DNA of 10,605 nucleotides, from NCBI GenBank assembly GCA_023250585.1, contig JAHFAK010000083.1, positions 1-10,605 of the forward strand, given 5' to 3'. Position 1 is the stretch's first letter. The number at the start of each line of letters is the position of its first letter. The position numbers and the translations under genes were made by a program. Under the pieces are notes generated by a model. The model was not told the origin of the DNA. It searched no databases and saw only the letters and a program-made list of their open reading frames with translations. This document shows, one piece after another, positions 6,267 to 10,605 of the stretch. The stretch is from Deltaproteobacteria bacterium. Lineage in GTDB: Bacteria; Bdellovibrionota_F; JAHFAK01.

Positions 6267-7455
6267 GGCAACGTTTATAAAAATTTGGGCTGCTTCTTTT
6301 ATATCTACCATTGGAACCTTCATGCTGCTCCTTGCTATAACAGCAAAAGTATATACCCACACTCATTCAGTTTTTTATTCTTCATTAGTATTCCCCTCCC
6401 AGTGGATTGCCGGACTCTTTTTACTATCCCTTATAGGAAATTGGTCTCAAGGCAAAAGAGTACATAAAAGATTTCTCATGTCTGAATGCTGTGGAGCATT
6501 TTTTTCAGTTCTTGCAGGGTATGCATTTAATAGATCGGCACTCCTACTTTTTTTATTTTTATCTCTTAGAGGAATAGGAGAAAATGCAACAAAGGCAGTC
6601 CGATCAGTGAGCATGAAACGATACTTTGATGGAGATGAACGCAAAAAAGCAAGTTCATTGATCAATTCATCATACTATTTAGGAACCGGCGCTGGTGCAC
6701 TCTTAGGGAGTTATTTCATTAATTATTTTTCGATTCTAGAGCTAGCGTACATTGATGGAGCAACTTTTATAGTATCAGGAATACTCTATTATTCAGTTGG
6801 ACCAGAGCAATCCGCAGCTTACGAAATATCATCCGGTAGCTCATTAAAAGAAACACTCAATGAGTGGAAAAAGCATCCTTCATTACTCGGAATTATTGGA
6901 TATACGATTTTAGCAGTAGCAGCATTTCAAGGATTTCACAATCTCTGTCGAGGACCATTGCCTATTACAGTACTAAATATAGGAGAAAAAGGAGTTCTCT
7001 ATTTCCAGTTAACTTTTTGTATAGGAATTACATTGGCAACTATTATCGTAAAACGATATTTTTATAAAACATTTTGGGAGAAAAGTATCCCTTACATGAT
7101 TGGAGGATTACTCCTTATTCCTCTGATAGCATATACCCAATTACTATGGTTAAACTTTGTATTTTATTTTCTCATGGCACTCATATTCGAAATAATATTT
7201 ACCATTAACTATAAAGAAGCAATTGAACACTGCCCCGAACACCTTATTGGAAAATTAGGTGTTATTTTTCCTACCTTTGCATCGTTAGCTATGACAGCCA
7301 CGATTCTTTTTTTTGGAAAGATTATGGACTGGAAGGATTTTCAAACAGGTTCACTTATACTCTTTTGTTTTTTTGAACTCTCTTTTTTAGCAAGTTTTGT
7401 CTTCTATAAGATATTCATGAGGAAGTATGTACAAGAAACATCTCGTATTTGTTGA
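6256..7455 (+). CDS. MFS transporter, DHA3-like drug or metabolite exporter
   Basis: This is a 399-residue inner-membrane protein with 10 to 12 hydrophobic segments (first three near residues 9-30, 40-61 and 78-103). The loop 2-3 signature is GNWSQGKRVHKR (61-72), a relaxed form of motif A in which the usual Asp is Ser or Gln. The segment DERKKASSLINSSYYLGTGAGALLG followed by an IDGATFIVSGILY helix resembles DHA3-type exporters (EntS/MFS_3). These usually expel siderophores, drugs or other small metabolites with proton exchange. A central cytoplasmic loop near 184-208 separates the two halves. The start overlaps the methyltransferase end by 11 nt and the end overlaps the ATP-grasp gene by 29 nt, so translation is probably coupled. 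The likely cargo is the product of the adjacent enzymes (inference). Confidence 0.85.
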   Translation: MNARATFIKIWAASFISTIGTFMLLLAITAKVYTHTHSVFYSSLVFPSQWIAGLFLLSLIGNWSQGKRVHKRFLMSECCGAFFSVLAGYAFNRSALLLFLFLSLRGIGENATKAVRSVSMKRYFDGDERKKASSLINSSYYLGTGAGALLGSYFINYFSILELAYIDGATFIVSGILYYSVGPEQSAAYEISSGSSLKETLNEWKKHPSLLGIIGYTILAVAAFQGFHNLCRGPLPITVLNIGEKGVLYFQLTFCIGITLATIIVKRYFYKTFWEKSIPYMIGGLLLIPLIAYTQLLWLNFVFYFLMALIFEIIFTINYKEAIEHCPEHLIGKLGVIFPTFASLAMTATILFFGKIMDWKDFQTGSLILFCFFELSFLASFVFYKIFMRKYVQETSRIC

Positions 7456-8701
7456 AACAAATCAAAATGGCTCTCTTGCGCTTAGCGTGGCAGAAAAGAT
7501 GGGTTATATGGTTAGTTTTATCTATTCCCCTTTATACGAAAACCTTTTTCTTCGATCAAAAACCATCGATTTAAATAAATTATCATTCATTGAAACAGTT
7601 GATGATTCTTTTGATTATGTTTGTCTTAAAAAGGCGATTATTAAAATAAATTCCAAAAAAAAAGTTGATTGTATTTTATCAGTTGTTGATCAAACAATAC
7701 TTCCCATTGCTAATGTTGCAAGAGATTTAAATATTCCATTTACTCGACTTGAAGCAATTGAGCTTACAAAAAATAAATATAAATGTCGACAGTTTCTAAA
7801 AAATCATACCGTAGAAGTTGGAAATTCTTTTCTTATTAGAAATGAAGAAGATATAAAACATATAAAAGACAATATAGCGTATCCTTGTATTATGAAACCA
7901 AACGAGGGAGCAGGAAGTTACTATAGTCATATTATTGATTCATACGATGAACTACTTACTGTATATTCTAATTATAGTAAGGAGTTTTATTTAAAAGGAA
8001 TTCCAAAAAATAAAATCGCATCAGATGAACTCGTTGTAGAAGAATATTTCGAAGGTCCTTTATTTTCTGCTGAAATCGGAATTAATGAAGGGACCATTAT
8101 TGTATTTGCAGTAGGGGAAAGAAAACGTTGGGCAAAAAATGAGGTAATTGAACTTGGGACAACGATTCCATCAGTATATTCTCAAAAAGATTTAACGTTA
8201 CTAGAAGAATATGCAAAAAAAATAGTTCGTGTACTCAACCCTATAAGAGGTATTTTTCATATTGAAATGATTTTAACCAAAGATGGGCCTCGACTAATTG
8301 AAGTAAACCCTCGTCTGATGGGTGGTAATGGTCCATTGTTATTAAGTTATGCATGTGACATTAATATTTTTAAATATTTAATTCATATTCATTTACAAAA
8401 GAAATGTCCTAAAAAAGAATTTCGTTCTCATAATCCCATTACCTCACGACTCTTTGGTGCAGGAGGTCCTGGAATAACAAAAAATGATATCGATTGGTCA
8501 TGGCTTGACCACTATAAAAATCGCCTTGTTTCGTTTACATGCTCTGTGAAACCCAATCAGGAAGTAAAAGAGGTTACCTCAAACTATGGATATTTAGGAT
8601 CTTTTCAAGTAAAAGGAACTACTGCTCAAAACTCTATTGCCTTAGCAGATGAGATTCTCCAAAAAGTTGAATTAACTCTTGGAGTGGAGATTACCAAATG
8701 A
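7427..8701 (+). CDS. ATP-grasp carboxylate-amine ligase (L-amino acid ligase/carnosine synthase-like)
   Basis: This 424-residue protein has a pre-ATP-grasp Rossmann domain (about 1-112), an ATP-grasp core (about 113-310) and a C-terminal lobe ending in GYLGSFQVKGTTAQNSIALA, as in L-amino acid ligases of the BacD type. Visible are the ATP-binding Lys K157 (YPCIMKPNEGAG), the hinge VVEEYFEGP (E205-E206) and the metal ligands E280 (FHIEMIL) plus E292 and N294 with R296 (LIEVNPRLMGG). Such enzymes activate a carboxylate as acyl phosphate and join it to an amine, commonly making dipeptides, and work in the cytoplasm. GAGG (7419-7422) lies 4 nt before the ATG, inside the transporter gene. An A9 run at 7655-7663 encodes three lysines. 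The substrates cannot be read from the sequence; acyl-amino acids or methylated amino acids are suggested by the neighbours. Confidence 0.87.
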   Translation: MYKKHLVFVETNQNGSLALSVAEKMGYMVSFIYSPLYENLFLRSKTIDLNKLSFIETVDDSFDYVCLKKAIIKINSKKKVDCILSVVDQTILPIANVARDLNIPFTRLEAIELTKNKYKCRQFLKNHTVEVGNSFLIRNEEDIKHIKDNIAYPCIMKPNEGAGSYYSHIIDSYDELLTVYSNYSKEFYLKGIPKNKIASDELVVEEYFEGPLFSAEIGINEGTIIVFAVGERKRWAKNEVIELGTTIPSVYSQKDLTLLEEYAKKIVRVLNPIRGIFHIEMILTKDGPRLIEVNPRLMGGNGPLLLSYACDINIFKYLIHIHLQKKCPKKEFRSHNPITSRLFGAGGPGITKNDIDWSWLDHYKNRLVSFTCSVKPNQEVKEVTSNYGYLGSFQVKGTTAQNSIALADEILQKVELTLGVEITK

Positions 8702-9783
8702 AAGTAATTCAAATTATTACTATTGTGTATTCTTTAGTAGTATCTTGTAGTCTTTTTGCAAAAGTAAAAGTGTGTTATGTTGGTGAAAGTCGCCGATTTG
8801 GTCCTATTAATGAAAAGAGTACTAATCCTCGAATTGCCGGCTTTGTTCTTGCCAAAGAAATGATTAAGGATTTTAATTTATATATAGATTTTTTATTTAT
8901 TGATCTTGGTCCTGAATTTAGCCTTATAGACAAACTCGAAGCGGGCAAAAAACAAGGTTGTATTGTATATACCGGTCTTATTACTTCTGATGAATCCTTA
9001 CTTGCTGGACCATGGTTAGTAAAAAATAATCTATTTGGGATTTCTCCGACAGCAACAGCAGAGAAGCTACAATCATTTCATACTCACTTTAGAACACTCA
9101 TGGCATCATCAGAGATATTTGCTGAGAATATCCGCTCTTTTATTGAAAAAAAATCTCCACAGAAGATATTTATTATCTCATTTAGCGATGATCCGTATTC
9201 GTTAAATATATTGGGGAGCTATTCTCATGTTTTTAGAAAGTCTCCTGTTACTCGATATGAACTCAATATTCCAAAAGGAGGCACTATTGACATAAAGGAA
9301 TTAAAAGAAATTACTTCGGCAAAACGTTCTGCTGTACTTTTTACCGGGTATGATTATGCGAGCCTTAATGTCCTTGAGCAATTGAAAAAGCATAGTAGTA
9401 GCTTTAATCAGAATAACGATTTTATCGTAGGTGCTCCTTCATGGAGTTTTTCCGATACTCTTCATGCATCGACAAAACATATAAATTCCTTTAACGAGGT
9501 ATATATCACATACTTTCCTGTACCTCATAAGAGATCTCTTCTCTATCAAAAATATATTGAACGATATGGAGAAAAACCTCGTGAGAAAATAGCCTTCTCT
9601 TACGACTCTCTTGATTTCATCTTCGGATGTTCAAAAAAAACAGGCAATAACAAAGAAAAATTATTTGAATGCCTGAGAAAAAATACTATGTTTGAAGGAC
9701 AGTCAGGAAAAATAACACTGATTACAGGTAAAGCTCATGCAAAACCAACAATTCTTATTAAAAAGATAAAGAGGCAAGTATAA
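8698..9783 (+). CDS. Periplasmic-binding-protein type 1 (Leu/Ile/Val-binding-like) sensor or binding protein
   Basis: This 361-residue exported protein has a hydrophobic N-terminal segment (residues 3-16). It contains a lipobox-like VVSC with C17, and an alternative signal peptidase I site after A21 (SLFA). The mature part has a type-1 periplasmic-binding fold: KVKVCYVGESRRFG at the start, GIVAxGL-like second strand equivalents (GCIVYTGLITSDESLLAGP), then KIFIISFSDDPYS and SAVLFTGYDYASLNVLEQL in lobe 2. The late segment YITYFPVPHKRSLLYQKYIERYGEKP is typical of Peripla_BP_6. These proteins bind small amino acids or related ligands. No permease or ATPase gene follows. Instead the stop overlaps the histidine kinase start by one base (TAATG), as in LuxP-LuxQ-like sensor pairs. 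It overlaps the ligase by 4 nt (ATGA), with GGAG-rich sequence upstream. Confidence 0.8.
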   Translation: MKVIQIITIVYSLVVSCSLFAKVKVCYVGESRRFGPINEKSTNPRIAGFVLAKEMIKDFNLYIDFLFIDLGPEFSLIDKLEAGKKQGCIVYTGLITSDESLLAGPWLVKNNLFGISPTATAEKLQSFHTHFRTLMASSEIFAENIRSFIEKKSPQKIFIISFSDDPYSLNILGSYSHVFRKSPVTRYELNIPKGGTIDIKELKEITSAKRSAVLFTGYDYASLNVLEQLKKHSSSFNQNNDFIVGAPSWSFSDTLHASTKHINSFNEVYITYFPVPHKRSLLYQKYIERYGEKPREKIAFSYDSLDFIFGCSKKTGNNKEKLFECLRKNTMFEGQSGKITLITGKAHAKPTILIKKIKRQV

Positions 9784-10605
9784 TGAGTAATCCCTCATTT
9801 AAAACTTATATTAAAATTATCTTTATCGGTATTAGTATTATTCAGCTTCTCATATTTATAACTCATATCTATTTTTCTTTTAAGAAAGATTTAGAACTTC
9901 TTTCAGTTAAGACAAAGAAAGAATTCAAATCCATTTTTGACTTTCATCATGTGTATCTGGCAACTGATATTCTTTTAGGCGAAAAAGAAATTATTCAATA
10001 TCTCCTGCAAAGGATTAGTATTCATAATAATATTGCAATTACCTATTCATCAGAAAAAGCTACCGTAAAAACATTTCCTCCTTTATTCGAAGGAAATCGT
10101 ACTGTGCAAGATTCATTTTTAATAATTTATGGAGGTGAAAATTTAGGAAGATTAACTCTTACTAAGAGATTTACCTTTTCTTTTTTAGATTATCTTGAGC
10201 AGTTTAAGGAATTGATATTTTTTCAATGTACTTTTCTTCTGCTTTCATTTTTTTTAATCTGGAAATTTTTTAATAAAAAAATATTTCTGCCTTCGACACG
10301 ACTTCTTGAACTCAAAGACAAAAAACACAATCTTCTCCCTTCTTTTAATCGTTTGATTCCTCAAGAAATAATAACTATTGTTTTCAGTTTACAAAAAGCT
10401 CGCCTCAATGAACTCGAATTTGAAAAAGCAAGAACAATTGCTGCCATAGCTGCTCAAGTCGCCCATGACATACGCTCTCCCTTATCAGCATTAAATTCGA
10501 TTACCCGTGAACTTCCTGAGTTATCGGAAGAGAAGCGTTTACTCATTCGTGGAGCTGTTCAGCGAATTGATGATATTGCCAATGATCTTGCATCAAAAAA
10601 GAAAA
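9783..10605 (+). CDS. Membrane sensor histidine kinase (N-terminal part, truncated by the window edge)
   Basis: The visible 274 residues start at the ATG in the TAATG junction. A first transmembrane helix (about 9-32), a roughly 110-residue extracytoplasmic domain rich in beta strands and a second transmembrane helix (about 143-163) are followed by a short linker and the HisKA helix. The H-box is AAQVAHDIRSPLSAL with the phosphoacceptor H228 (codon 10464-10466). The HATP ATPase domain lies beyond the right edge. The extracytoplasmic part is too small for a complete ligand-binding fold of its own kind that I recognise, so input through the binding protein encoded just upstream is a reasonable inference. 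Its response regulator is not in the window and may follow it. Confidence 0.85.
   Translation, partial: MSNPSFKTYIKIIFIGISIIQLLIFITHIYFSFKKDLELLSVKTKKEFKSIFDFHHVYLATDILLGEKEIIQYLLQRISIHNNIAITYSSEKATVKTFPPLFEGNRTVQDSFLIIYGGENLGRLTLTKRFTFSFLDYLEQFKELIFFQCTFLLLSFFLIWKFFNKKIFLPSTRLLELKDKKHNLLPSFNRLIPQEIITIVFSLQKARLNELEFEKARTIAAIAAQVAHDIRSPLSALNSITRELPELSEEKRLLIRGAVQRIDDIANDLASKKK

Overview
The window is AT-rich, densely coded bacterial DNA that uses the standard code. It is probably from a Gram-negative bacterium: there is a substrate-binding-type protein with an export signal, a two-pass sensor kinase, a sigma-54 type promoter and many overlapping genes. The sensor kinase H-box (AAQVAHDIRSPLSAL) and the large Ser/Thr kinase-ATPase-TPR regulator recall predatory or intracellular lineages such as Bdellovibrionota. 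That placement is a low-confidence impression, because no rRNA or marker gene is present.

Layout. (1) Positions 1-3352, plus strand: the C-terminal part of a very large signalling protein, with the C-lobe of a Ser/Thr protein kinase, a degenerate nucleotide-cyclase-like domain, a P-loop STAND/AAA-type ATPase and a long TPR array. (2) Positions 3395-4059, minus strand: a two-gene module resembling TumE/TumA toxin-antitoxin, toxin gene first. Its sigma-70 promoter overlaps a perfect dyad and places the predicted transcription start on the toxin ATG. (3) Positions 4060-4487: a 428-bp regulatory gap with a minus-strand promoter at one end and a well-matched sigma-54 promoter at the other. A 20-bp dyad lies about 120 bp upstream of the sigma-54 start, the right distance for an enhancer. 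(4) Positions 4488-10605, plus strand: a tight six-gene operon. It encodes an aspartoacylase-family Zn hydrolase, a SAM-dependent methyltransferase, a DHA3-like MFS exporter, an ATP-grasp amino-acid ligase, a type-1 periplasmic-binding-fold protein and a sensor histidine kinase that runs off the right edge.

Working model (inference). The operon contains enzymes that could make or modify a small amidated or dipeptide-like compound (ligase, methyltransferase, deacylase). It also has a pump that could export it, and an extracytoplasmic binding protein next to a membrane histidine kinase that could sense it. The genes overlap by 1 to 29 nt apart from one 24-bp gap, and the only evident promoter is sigma-54 dependent. 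I know of no described system with this exact composition, so a self-contained make-export-sense cassette for a small amino-acid-derived signal is the most interesting hypothesis here. A detoxification or nutrient-scavenging role is also compatible.
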